5,686 nt of DNA from an uncultured Verrucomicrobiota bacterium (GCA_945947925.1 CAMEZU010000125.1:1-5686); one strand, 5' to 3'; shown: positions 1 to 5,508, numbered from the stretch's first letter. Numbers and translations: made by a program. The notes: generated by a model not told the origin, from the sequence alone.

Positions 1-43
1 AAAGGTCGCCTCCTACGGCCTACCTGTGCGAAGAATTAGGGAT

Positions 44-72
44 TTGTAATCCGTGAGATGCTGACTTGTAAT
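44..72 (+). promoter_or_regulatory. Candidate sigma70 promoter for the superoxide reductase gene
   Basis: A -35-like TTGTAA (44-49) and a -10-like TGTAAT (67-72, one mismatch to TATAAT) are separated by 17 bases. Transcription would begin near position 79, giving a leader of about 80 nt before the ATG at 159. It is the best candidate I found upstream of this gene. The two boxes share the core TTGTAAT, so a regulator binding a direct repeat is an alternative reading. Confidence 0.45.
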
Positions 73-78
73 GGGTTA

Positions 79-100
79 GTCGGTTGCCGAGGCAACCGAC
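79..100 (+). other. Perfect inverted repeat (hairpin) upstream of the superoxide reductase gene
   Basis: GTCGGTTGCC, then GA, then GGCAACCGAC form a perfect 10-bp inverted repeat; in RNA this is about a 9-bp stem closed by a CGAG tetraloop. Only three T residues follow (103-105), so it makes a poor intrinsic terminator. If the promoter at 44-72 is real, the hairpin is the extreme 5' end of the mRNA, where it could protect the transcript or regulate it. It could also be a weak or Rho-assisted terminator for an unseen gene to the left. Confidence 0.6.
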
Positions 101-158
101 CCTTTGCGCGATTTCTGCAATACTACTCACATCATCAACCGACGAAAGGAGAACGACC

Positions 159-527
159 ATGAAGTTCTATGAATGCGAGACATGCGGGAAGATCATCGCG
201 GTCATCAAGGACACCGACGTCAAGACCGAATGCTGCGGACACGAGATGCGTCTGCTCGTGCCGGGCACAACCGACGGGGCGATGGAGAAACACGTCCCGA
301 TAACGACGACCGACGGACGGACCGTGTCCGTCAAGGTCGGATCACTCGAACATCCGATGACGGCCGCGCATCACATCGAATGGATCAGCGTCGAAACGAC
401 CAACGGACATCACTGCCGCACGCTCAGACCCGGCAACAAGCCCGAAGCCACGTTCGCGCTCGTTCCCTACGAAAAGGTCAAGAACGTCTACGAGTACTGC
501 AATCTCCACGGACTCTGGGTCAGCTGA
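159..527 (+). CDS. dfx: Desulfoferrodoxin / 2Fe-superoxide reductase
   Basis: This 122-residue cytoplasmic enzyme should reduce superoxide to hydrogen peroxide without making oxygen, taking electrons typically from rubredoxin. The N-terminal desulforedoxin-like domain carries the four cysteines of the Fe(SCys)4 centre I (C6, C9, C25, C26). The catalytic domain shows the E43-K44-H45 motif, H65 in HPM, H71 in HHIEWI, and C114 and H117 in YCNLHGLW. These supply the four histidines and one cysteine of the square-pyramidal centre II, plus the catalytic glutamate and lysine. Length and motif order match the two-iron class. The start at 159 is chosen over an in-frame ATG at 84 because AAAGGAG (145-151) lies seven bases upstream and the product then begins as in the family (MKFYECETCG). 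Its 3' end overlaps the convergent murC-like gene by 8 bp. The enzyme implies an anaerobic or microaerophilic host. Confidence 0.97.
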   Translation: MKFYECETCGKIIAVIKDTDVKTECCGHEMRLLVPGTTDGAMEKHVPITTTDGRTVSVKVGSLEHPMTAAHHIEWISVETTNGHHCRTLRPGNKPEATFALVPYEKVKNVYEYCNLHGLWVS

Positions 528-1746
528 GACCGGCGATGCGCTGGGCGAGGAGCGGAAGGCCCGGATCGCGCGCGCCGCAAGTGGCGAAGCAGGCGTAGTC
601 CGCGCGGCGCGCCGTGATCCAGTCGAACGCTTCATCGAGGTCGGCGACGAGATCACACTTGCCCGGCAGCAGCTTCGCCGCGAGCGCATCGGAGTTGATC
701 GAGCGGTCCGTCGTTCCGCCCGCATCATAGACGGGGAGGAGCAGGAGCTTGTCGCACGGACGGACCGTCTCGTTGAACATCGCCGCAAGCGCGTCCATCA
801 TCTTGCGGAGCGGCGTGTAGCCGTGGGGACGCCACACGACGCAGATGCCGGCGGGATGCGCCTCGGCGAGCGTCGTCCACATCGCGTGCAGCTTCTCCGG
901 ATTATGCGCGTAGTCGTCGTAGACGGCGGGGACGAGGGTGGGATGGTGGGAGGCTTGGGTGCTTGGATTGATCCGCTGAAGGCGGCGTTCGACGCCGCGG
1001 AAGGACAGGAGCGCCGCGCGGGCCTTCGCCTCGTCGCATCCGAGCGCCAGCGCCATCTGGAGCGCGAGGAAGGCGTTGTTGCGGTTGTGCTTGCCAGGGA
1101 CCGAGACCTCGGCTTCGCCGTAGGTCTTGCGGCCTTCGACGAGAGGACCCGGCATGTCCTTCACGAAGGCATCGAAGACCTGGTCCATCTCCTCCTTGGA
1201 GTAGTGGTCGGCGGACGCGTTGGTGACGACCGCGGCGTAGGGCTTGAACGCGACGAGCGACTTGTCGCTCTCGTCGACTTCGGCGACGGCGTAGCGTCCC
1301 TTTCCGAAGCGGACCGCCCCTTCCCAGCCGGGGACGTTCGCGCCGTTCACGCACATCGGGTCGAGGCCGCATTCGGCGAGAATATGTCCGAGCATCGCGG
1401 TCACCGTCGACTTGCCGCAGGTGCCGACGACCGCGACGAGATCGTAGTCCTTCAGGGTGCGTGCCAGCGCCTTCGCGCGATGGGTGACGGGAATCCCGAG
1501 TTCCTTCGCCTTCGCGAGGCCGGGATTCGTGTCCTCGATCGCCGTCGAGACGATCACCTCGTCCGTCGCCGCATCAATGCCGCTGCCGTCGTCGGGGAAG
1601 CAGCGGATGCCGAGCGACTCGAGGAAGCGGATGTTCTTCGTTCCGAGCGTGCGGTCCGCCCCGGTCACCTCGTCCCCGAGCCTCACAAGCGCCGTCGCGA
1701 GCGCGCTCATGCCGACGCCGCCGATTCCGATCAGATGTCTTTTCAT
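520..1746 (-). CDS. murC: MurC-like Mur ligase (UDP-N-acetylmuramate--L-alanine ligase), compact form
   Basis: This 408-residue protein belongs to the ATP-dependent Mur ligase family. It most resembles MurC, which adds L-alanine to UDP-MurNAc in the cytoplasm. The N-terminal HLIGIGGVGMSALA (4-17) is the MurC UDP-binding loop. Next come a P-loop GTCGKST (108-114), EVDESD (156-161), NASADH (176-181), GKHNRNNA (218-225), RGVERRLQ (250-257), DDYAHNP (277-283) and RPHGY (306-310). Several points are odd. MurC normally has GTHGKT and DDY(A/G)HHP. From memory of E. coli MurC, the stretch between the ADH and G(R/K)HN motifs is nearly 100 residues, against 36 here, so the central domain is shortened; typical MurC is about 460-490 residues. 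The start at 1746 has GAGGAG (1755-1760) eight bases upstream. The gene lies 57 bases after lrgB and is last in the minus-strand block. It could be the lineage's true MurC, or a paralogue acting on a related substrate. Confidence 0.88.
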   Translation of the reverse strand: MKRHLIGIGGVGMSALATALVRLGDEVTGADRTLGTKNIRFLESLGIRCFPDDGSGIDAATDEVIVSTAIEDTNPGLAKAKELGIPVTHRAKALARTLKDYDLVAVVGTCGKSTVTAMLGHILAECGLDPMCVNGANVPGWEGAVRFGKGRYAVAEVDESDKSLVAFKPYAAVVTNASADHYSKEEMDQVFDAFVKDMPGPLVEGRKTYGEAEVSVPGKHNRNNAFLALQMALALGCDEAKARAALLSFRGVERRLQRINPSTQASHHPTLVPAVYDDYAHNPEKLHAMWTTLAEAHPAGICVVWRPHGYTPLRKMMDALAAMFNETVRPCDKLLLLPVYDAGGTTDRSINSDALAAKLLPGKCDLVADLDEAFDWITARRADYACFATCGARDPGLPLLAQRIAGLS

Positions 1747-1802
1747 TTCTTCTTCTCCTCTTCTATCAAGGCAAGGGCTCGCAGGCGGTTCTTGATCTTC
1801 AC
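1743..1802 (-). CDS. Possible 19-codon micro-ORF between lrgB and murC
   Basis: A GTG at 1802-1800, one base after the lrgB stop, opens a 19-codon frame reading MKIKNRLRALALIEEEKKK. It ends at a TGA that overlaps the murC ATG (ATGA, 1746-1743). AAGGTG, within the last lrgB codons and seven bases upstream, could act as its ribosome binding site. The frame thus fills the gap exactly and could couple lrgB translation to murC. The EEEKKK tail is also just the purine-rich murC ribosome binding region read in frame, so chance is a serious alternative. No homology is recognised. Confidence 0.3.
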   Translation of the reverse strand: MKIKNRLRALALIEEEKKK

Positions 1803-1803
1803 G

Positions 1804-2496
1804 TTAGATCACCTTGGCGAAAAGCGGTGCGATGATGACGGTGATGACGCCGGAGGCGGCGATGGCGAGTCCGCTCATCGCGCCCTCGACCTCGCCGAGC
1901 TCCATCGCCTTCGTCGTGCCGATCGCATGGGACGAGGCGCCGAAGGCGAGTCCCTTCGCGACGGGATGCGTGATGCGGAAGAGGCGGCAGAGCGCGACGC
2001 CGAGGACGTTGCCGAGGACGCCGGTGACGACGATGACCGCGACCGCAATCGTGACGTGTCCGTCCAGCTCCTCCGCGATGCCCATCCCGATCGCCGTCGT
2101 GATCGACTTCGGCAGGAGCGTCACGTACAGGCGGTGGTCGAGCCGCAGCAGCGCCGCCAGCGCGAGGACGGTGAGGCAGCTCGTCACCGCCCCGGCCGTC
2201 AGGGCGAGCAGGATCGCGCGCGCGTTGCGGACGAGCGCCTCGCGCTTCTCGTAGAGCGGAATCGCCAGGCAGACCGTCGCCGGCGTGAGCAGCCAGCTCA
2301 GGTACCGCGCGCCCGACGCGTAAGCTTCGTAGCTCACGCCGCAGGACGCAAGGACGGCAATCGTGAGAGCGATCGAGACGAGGAGCGGATTGAAGACGCC
2401 GAGCTTCAGCCTGCGTTTCAGCACGAGGCCGAGTCCGTAGGTCACCAAGCTCAGCACGACACCGGCGTAAAGCGACTCGCGGAAGAAGTCATCCAT
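1804..2496 (-). CDS. lrgB: LrgB/CidB family membrane protein
   Basis: This 230-residue integral membrane protein of the LrgB family has about seven predicted hydrophobic segments. Family signatures visible are FNPLL (35-39), LLTPATVCLAIPLY (69-82), LPKSITTAIG (128-137) and GLAFGASSHAIGTTKA (182-197). Its length is normal. In Firmicutes LrgAB/CidAB pairs affect murein hydrolase activity and cell lysis; related LrgAB-type proteins move pyruvate (Bacillus PftAB) or glycolate (plant plastid PLGG1). The actual substrate here cannot be read from the sequence. The ATG at 2496 lies inside the end of lrgA, an 8-bp overlap, which points to translational coupling and a joint complex. AAGGGA lies ten bases upstream of the start, within lrgA. 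The next gene on the strand is murC-like, consistent with an envelope role. Confidence 0.95.
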   Translation of the reverse strand: MDDFFRESLYAGVVLSLVTYGLGLVLKRRLKLGVFNPLLVSIALTIAVLASCGVSYEAYASGARYLSWLLTPATVCLAIPLYEKREALVRNARAILLALTAGAVTSCLTVLALAALLRLDHRLYVTLLPKSITTAIGMGIAEELDGHVTIAVAVIVVTGVLGNVLGVALCRLFRITHPVAKGLAFGASSHAIGTTKAMELGEVEGAMSGLAIAASGVITVIIAPLFAKVI

Positions 2497-2851
2497 GGCG
2501 GCGGCGTCCCTTCCGTCCGATCAGGTACTGGGCCGTGAGTCCCGTGACCGCGAGCACCGTCGCGAGGCTCGCGAGCGTAATGACGGCGACGGGCAGGAGC
2601 GACGGACGGAGGACGCCCCACGACGCCAGGAGGCCGACGCCGGCGGGAATGAACATCACGGGCATGACGGCGAGGAGGAAGTGTCCCGTCTCCCTGACGT
2701 GTTCCGGCCTGACGACGCGGGTCAGCAGACACGCCAAGAGAATCGCCATCCCCCAGACGCTCGCCGGAATCGGAAGCGGAACAACGCGGTGAATCAATTC
2801 GCCGAGGAAGCTGACCGCCAGAATCAGCAGGAACTGTAGTAGGTAGCGCAT
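2489..2851 (-). CDS. lrgA: LrgA/CidA family holin-like membrane protein
   Basis: This 120-residue protein with four predicted membrane helices (about 3-20, 28-45, 57-77 and 84-108) ends in a strongly basic tail (GRKGRRRHG). PLPIPASVWGM (25-35) and VMPVMFIPAGVG (62-73) are the signatures of the LrgA/CidA family, the small holin-like partner of LrgB. The pair is thought to work together, either tuning autolysis or as a carboxylate transporter. The gene starts four bases after the stop of the phosphate cotransporter gene. That TGA sits within a GGTGAGG Shine-Dalgarno-like sequence (2854-2860), only two bases from the ATG, so ribosomes finishing upstream may reinitiate here. Its 3' end overlaps lrgB by 8 bp. 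The length is typical and nothing appears broken. Confidence 0.94.
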   Translation of the reverse strand: MRYLLQFLLILAVSFLGELIHRVVPLPIPASVWGMAILLACLLTRVVRPEHVRETGHFLLAVMPVMFIPAGVGLLASWGVLRPSLLPVAVITLASLATVLAVTGLTAQYLIGRKGRRRHG

Positions 2852-2855
2852 CGCC

Positions 2856-4553
2856 TCACCGCTTGCCGCCGGCGACCGTTTCCGCGATGTTCAGGTAATA
2901 CGAACGGACGCGCTCGTAGGCGTTGATGATGTCGAGCTCCGCGAGCACGCGGATCGACGAGCCCGGGTCCTCGGGACCGATGCGCCCGAGCTGGGCCTTG
3001 CGGCAGTCACGGATGAACTCGTGGATGCTCTTCGACTCGTTCTGCACTTCGCGGATGTCGATGACGGGACGCGGCGAACGGATCCAAGGCGTCACCTTCT
3101 CGGCGAAGGCGGCGACGCGGTCGTGGACGGACAGGAGCAGCCCGCGCGACACGTCGGAGATCTTCTGGTTCTGTTTCCGCAGGCGCTTCACGGCGCGCAG
3201 GATCGCCGCGGCCTCGTCGGAGACGGACTCGAGTTCGTCGGTGAAGCGCACGAGGCGCTGCGCGCGCTCGGCGACGTCCTGCGCGAGGCGCTTCGACATG
3301 ATCGAACCGAGGAACTCCGTCACCTCCTTCTGGACGTTGTCCAAGATGCCCTCGCGGTGGACGATGTGCTGCTCGAGCTTCTCGTCCGACTCGCCGGCGA
3401 GGACCTGACGCGAGCAGGCAAGGAGGTCGAGGTCGCTCTCGCGCATGAAGATGACCTCCTGCAGCGCCTGGTCGCAGGCGATGACGGGCGCGACGCGCGC
3501 GCCGATCTTGAGGGACGAGAGGTGCGGCTTCTCGTTCTCCGGCTGCTTGACGATGCGCTCGATGAGACGGCAGAACGGCTTCACGAGCGGGAAGAAGATG
3601 AGGCCGCGGCAGATGGCGAAGATCGTGTCGGTGACGGCGATCGGCGCCATGCGGTGCGTGTAGGCTTGGACGGCCTGGCCCGAGACCGTGATCGTCTCGA
3701 GCGCGTCGTAGTTCGGGAAGATCCACGGACCGACCTTCACGAAGAAGACGTAAAAGAGCGGAAGGAGGACGATCGATCCGATCAGGTTCGAGAGCGAGTG
3801 CGAGAGCGCCGTGCGTTTCGCGTCCGCCGTTCCGCCGATTGCGGCAATCCAGCCCGTCGCCGTCGTGCCGACATTCGCGCCGAAGAGGACGGCGATCGCG
3901 ACATCGTAGCTGATGAGACCCTGCTGCGCGAGCGCCATCGCGATGGCGATTGTCGCGGCCGAGCTCTGGATGACGGCGGTGAGCAGCATCGCGCACACCG
4001 CGATCTTGACGACGCCGAAGAAGCTGGCCGTCGACATCGAGGTGAAGTAGTGCGCGATGTTCGGATTCTGCTTGATCGGGGCGACGCCCTTCGACATGAA
4101 GTAAAGACCGAGGAAGACGAGGCCGAGACCGATGATGGTGAGGCCGAGGTTATGGACGCGTTCGCCGCGGAAGAAGAAGTACATGACGCCGCCGAAGGCG
4201 AGGCCGATGAAGCCGAGCATCTGCGGATCGGGCGCATAGGCGATGATCCAGACGGTCGCCGTCGTGCCGATGTTCGCGCCGATGAGGACGCTAAAGGCCT
4301 GCGGGAGTGTCATCAAGGCCGTCGAGACGAAGCCGACGAGCATCACCGTGATGATCGACGAGGACTGGACGATGATCGTCGAGACGATGCCCGTGCCGAC
4401 GCCGACGATGCGATGGCTCGTCGCGTGGGCCATGAACTTTCGGAGTCCGTTGCCGGCCGTGGCCTGAAGTCCCTCGGAAAGGTGCTTCATGCCGAGGAGG
4501 AAGATGCCGAGTCCGCCAAGGACGGTGAACAGGATGGTCAGGATGTCTTTCAT
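2856..4553 (-). CDS. Na+/phosphate cotransporter family protein with PhoU-like C-terminal domain
   Basis: This 565-residue protein has a hydrophobic N-terminal part (about 1-335) made of two inverted Na/Pi-cotransporter repeats. The first repeat carries QSSS (63-66) and GANIGTT (92-98); the second carries QSSAAT (196-201) and GANVGTT (225-231). These QSS motifs form the substrate and Na+ site in NaPi-II-type carriers. The C-terminal part (about 355-565) is charged, helical and cytoplasmic, matching the PhoU-like helical bundle common in bacterial members (NptA/YjbB type). The likely role is sodium-coupled phosphate movement across the inner membrane. Direction is uncertain, because E. coli YjbB is associated with export. 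The start at 4553 has AAGGGG (4558-4563) four bases upstream and gives the usual N terminus with GGLGIFLLGM. It lies 14 bases after the small secreted-protein gene and 4 bases before lrgA, inside a probable operon. Confidence 0.95.
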   Translation of the reverse strand: MKDILTILFTVLGGLGIFLLGMKHLSEGLQATAGNGLRKFMAHATSHRIVGVGTGIVSTIIVQSSSIITVMLVGFVSTALMTLPQAFSVLIGANIGTTATVWIIAYAPDPQMLGFIGLAFGGVMYFFFRGERVHNLGLTIIGLGLVFLGLYFMSKGVAPIKQNPNIAHYFTSMSTASFFGVVKIAVCAMLLTAVIQSSAATIAIAMALAQQGLISYDVAIAVLFGANVGTTATGWIAAIGGTADAKRTALSHSLSNLIGSIVLLPLFYVFFVKVGPWIFPNYDALETITVSGQAVQAYTHRMAPIAVTDTIFAICRGLIFFPLVKPFCRLIERIVKQPENEKPHLSSLKIGARVAPVIACDQALQEVIFMRESDLDLLACSRQVLAGESDEKLEQHIVHREGILDNVQKEVTEFLGSIMSKRLAQDVAERAQRLVRFTDELESVSDEAAAILRAVKRLRKQNQKISDVSRGLLLSVHDRVAAFAEKVTPWIRSPRPVIDIREVQNESKSIHEFIRDCRKAQLGRIGPEDPGSSIRVLAELDIINAYERVRSYYLNIAETVAGGKR

Positions 4554-4567
4554 TTTTCCCCTTGCGT

Positions 4568-4756
4568 TTATTCGAAGGCGAAGCGGGCCTCGGGCCTGTT
4601 GTCCGGACGGTAGAAGCGGATGACGTACTCGACGTCCGAATCGGTCTTGAACGTGAACTTTTTCGACGTGCCGTCTTCAGGCACAAGACGAACAAGCGCC
4701 GCTTCAGCAGCGACGCCAATCAAAAGGGTAGATAAAATGGCAAACGGCTTGTTCAT
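4568..4756 (-). CDS. Small predicted secreted protein (62 aa), unknown function
   Basis: I do not recognise this protein. MNKPFAILSTLLIGVAAEA looks like a short Sec signal peptide, with probable cleavage after the A-E-A at 17-19. It leaves about 43 residues that are charged and rich in aromatic residues (KKFTFK, EYVIRFYRP) and appear to be beta-strand-prone. There is no cysteine, so it is neither a lipoprotein nor disulfide-bonded. The ATG at 4756 forms an ATGA overlap with the stop of the upstream membrane-protein gene, the classic arrangement for translational coupling, and for that reason I prefer it to an ATG three codons earlier (4765). It is followed 14 bases later by the phosphate cotransporter gene. 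A periplasmic or surface-exposed accessory of its membrane neighbours is possible, but this is inference. Confidence 0.72.
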   Translation of the reverse strand: MNKPFAILSTLLIGVAAEAALVRLVPEDGTSKKFTFKTDSDVEYVIRFYRPDNRPEARFAFE

Positions 4757-5316
4757 GCAAAGCATCCGATCACGATCAGCGCAATTCCAAGGACCGCACA
4801 GAGCCCCCCCAGGATCCGTGCCAACGTCGCGTGCGAGAAAACAAGATCCATACCCTTCTCAAGCCGCCAGGGATAGAACATGCCGTACATGCCGACCACC
4901 GCCGCTACATAGGCCGTGACGACAAAGAGATCGACCGCGGCAAACCACGTGCCGACGGGCGGGCGATAAAGATGCGTCGTCTTGAACAGCTCCGCCGGGA
5001 AAAGCATCAGAAGCCCCGTCAAGGCCCGGACAGGCAGGTTCTTCGGCATCCAGATCACCGTCAAATACGTCAGCACGCAGGCCAGGATCCACAGCTCTCC
5101 AGGGAAGAACTTCGTGAATCGGTCAAACGCCTCAATGCCGATCGTATCGCACTCATAGGCCGTCCAAAACCACGCACACGCCGTCAGCACGGCTGCCACC
5201 GTCCTGTTCTCCCGGTACCAGTGCGTGAAACGACACGCCATAGACGGTGAAAACGCCGCCACCCCGCCAAAAGCGAGGAGCGGAATACCGAGTATGAGTC
5301 CCCAAATCGTAATCAT
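4753..5316 (-). CDS. Hypothetical six-helix integral membrane protein (187 aa)
   Basis: I do not recognise the family. The 187-residue sequence shows about six hydrophobic segments (roughly 3-22, 40-55, 74-91, 96-111, 123-147 and 166-186). Short loops include HWYRENR (32-38), ECDTIGIEAFDRF (55-67), KTTHLYRPP (112-120) and YPWRLEKGMDL (148-158). Acidic, histidine and aromatic residues sit at membrane borders, but no catalytic motif is evident. The ATG at 5316 is only nine bases after the encoded CCA of tRNA-Cys and has no Shine-Dalgarno sequence. No GTG, TTG or ATG start lies in frame in the gap, and the first helix fits this start. The stop overlaps the ATG of the small secreted-protein gene. 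The gene is probably co-transcribed with the tRNA from the promoter at 5421-5450. Real coding is supported by the coherent membrane profile and the ATGA coupling. Confidence 0.85.
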   Translation of the reverse strand: MITIWGLILGIPLLAFGGVAAFSPSMACRFTHWYRENRTVAAVLTACAWFWTAYECDTIGIEAFDRFTKFFPGELWILACVLTYLTVIWMPKNLPVRALTGLLMLFPAELFKTTHLYRPPVGTWFAAVDLFVVTAYVAAVVGMYGMFYPWRLEKGMDLVFSHATLARILGGLCAVLGIALIVIGCFA

Positions 5317-5325
5317 GTCAGAAAT

Positions 5326-5399
5326 TGGAGGTGGGAAGCGGAGTTGAACCGCTGTAGACGGATTTGCAGTCCGTAACCTAACCGCTCGGCCATCCCACC
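5326..5399 (-). tRNA. tRNA-Cys (GCA)
   Basis: The reverse strand folds as a complete cloverleaf. The acceptor GGTGGGA pairs with TCCCACC, followed by discriminator U and an encoded CCA (5326-5328). The anticodon stem ACGGA/TCCGT closes the loop CTGCAAA with anticodon GCA. The T arm is AGCGG-TTCAACT-CCGCT. U73 is the usual tRNA-Cys discriminator and a main identity element for cysteinyl-tRNA synthetase. It has its own promoter upstream and a protein-coding gene nine bases downstream, so its 3' end must be trimmed out of a longer transcript. Confidence 0.98.
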
Positions 5400-5412
5400 T
5401 TGCGTTGCTCTT

Positions 5413-5438
5413 GAGTGAGTATTATATCATAATCACTC
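5413..5438 (-). promoter_or_regulatory. Inverted repeat spanning the tRNA-Cys promoter -10 (candidate operator)
   Basis: GAGTGA (5413-5418) and TCACTC (5433-5438) form a perfect 6-bp inverted repeat around a 14-base centre that contains the TATAAT box and adjoins the predicted transcription start. Partial pairing of TTAT with ATAA extends the symmetry inward. Its position suits a repressor operator or a melting-region element. No known regulator consensus is recognised, so a chance repeat remains possible. Confidence 0.4.
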
Positions 5439-5450
5439 TCGAACCTTCAA
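5421..5450 (-). promoter_or_regulatory. Sigma70-type promoter with extended -10 ahead of tRNA-Cys
   Basis: Read on the minus strand, TTGAAG (5445-5450) is a -35 box, followed by an 18-base spacer and a perfect TATAAT (5421-5426). The spacer ends in TGA, giving the extended -10 form TGnTATAAT. Transcription should start near 5414, about 15 bases before the tRNA 5' end at 5399. It is the strongest promoter in the window. No terminator is visible before the protein genes, so it probably drives the whole minus-strand block as well. Confidence 0.8.
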
Positions 5451-5485
5451 CACCGGCTTGCCGCGAGGGCCACCTTCCAGCGCCA

Positions 5486-5499
5486 ATCAGCTAGCTGAT
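5486..5499. repeat. 14-bp perfect palindrome downstream of tRNA-Pro
   Basis: ATCAGCTAGCTGAT is its own reverse complement. It lies ten bases beyond the CCA end of tRNA-Pro on the minus strand, and flanking CGC and GCG triplets could extend it imperfectly. No T-tract follows on either strand, so it is not a standard intrinsic terminator. It could be a protein-binding site or a 3' processing or Rho-assisted stop element for the tRNA transcript. The rest of 5400-5508 holds the promoter described and no gene that I can see. Confidence 0.5.
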
Positions 5500-5508
5500 C
5501 GCGTAGGA

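Noticed and set aside
40..78. Possible tRNA-Thr(UGU) remnant, because TTTGTAA and CTTGTAA resemble its anticodon loop
   Set aside because: No T arm, D arm or acceptor stem can be paired around either copy, so the resemblance is limited to a few bases.
84..158. Upstream ATG that would extend the superoxide reductase by 25 residues
   Set aside because: It lies inside the hairpin, has no ribosome binding site, and the extension has no family counterpart. The ATG at 159 has AAAGGAG at good spacing.
342..788. Minus-strand open frame overlapping both dfx and the murC-like gene
   Set aside because: Arginine/serine-rich product in the wrong frame relative to both real genes; a shadow frame.
823..2538. 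Long plus-strand open frame (571 codons) antisense to the murC-like gene and lrgB
   Set aside because: Its product is dominated by R, D, E, H and A with no domain. It lies opposite two well-supported genes and is the open antisense frame expected in GC-rich DNA.
3021..4613. Long plus-strand open frame (530 codons) antisense to the phosphate cotransporter gene
   Set aside because: Low-complexity, charged composition with no motif; it is explained by codon bias of the cotransporter gene on the other strand.
4757..4765. Alternative start three codons earlier for the small secreted protein
   Set aside because: The ATG at 4756 gives an exact ATGA coupling and a standard signal-peptide N terminus (MNKP); neither ATG has a strong SD.
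5486..5499. Palindrome as an intrinsic terminator for the tRNA-fMet/tRNA-Pro transcript
   Set aside because: No T-run follows on the minus strand, so it lacks the feature that defines such a terminator.
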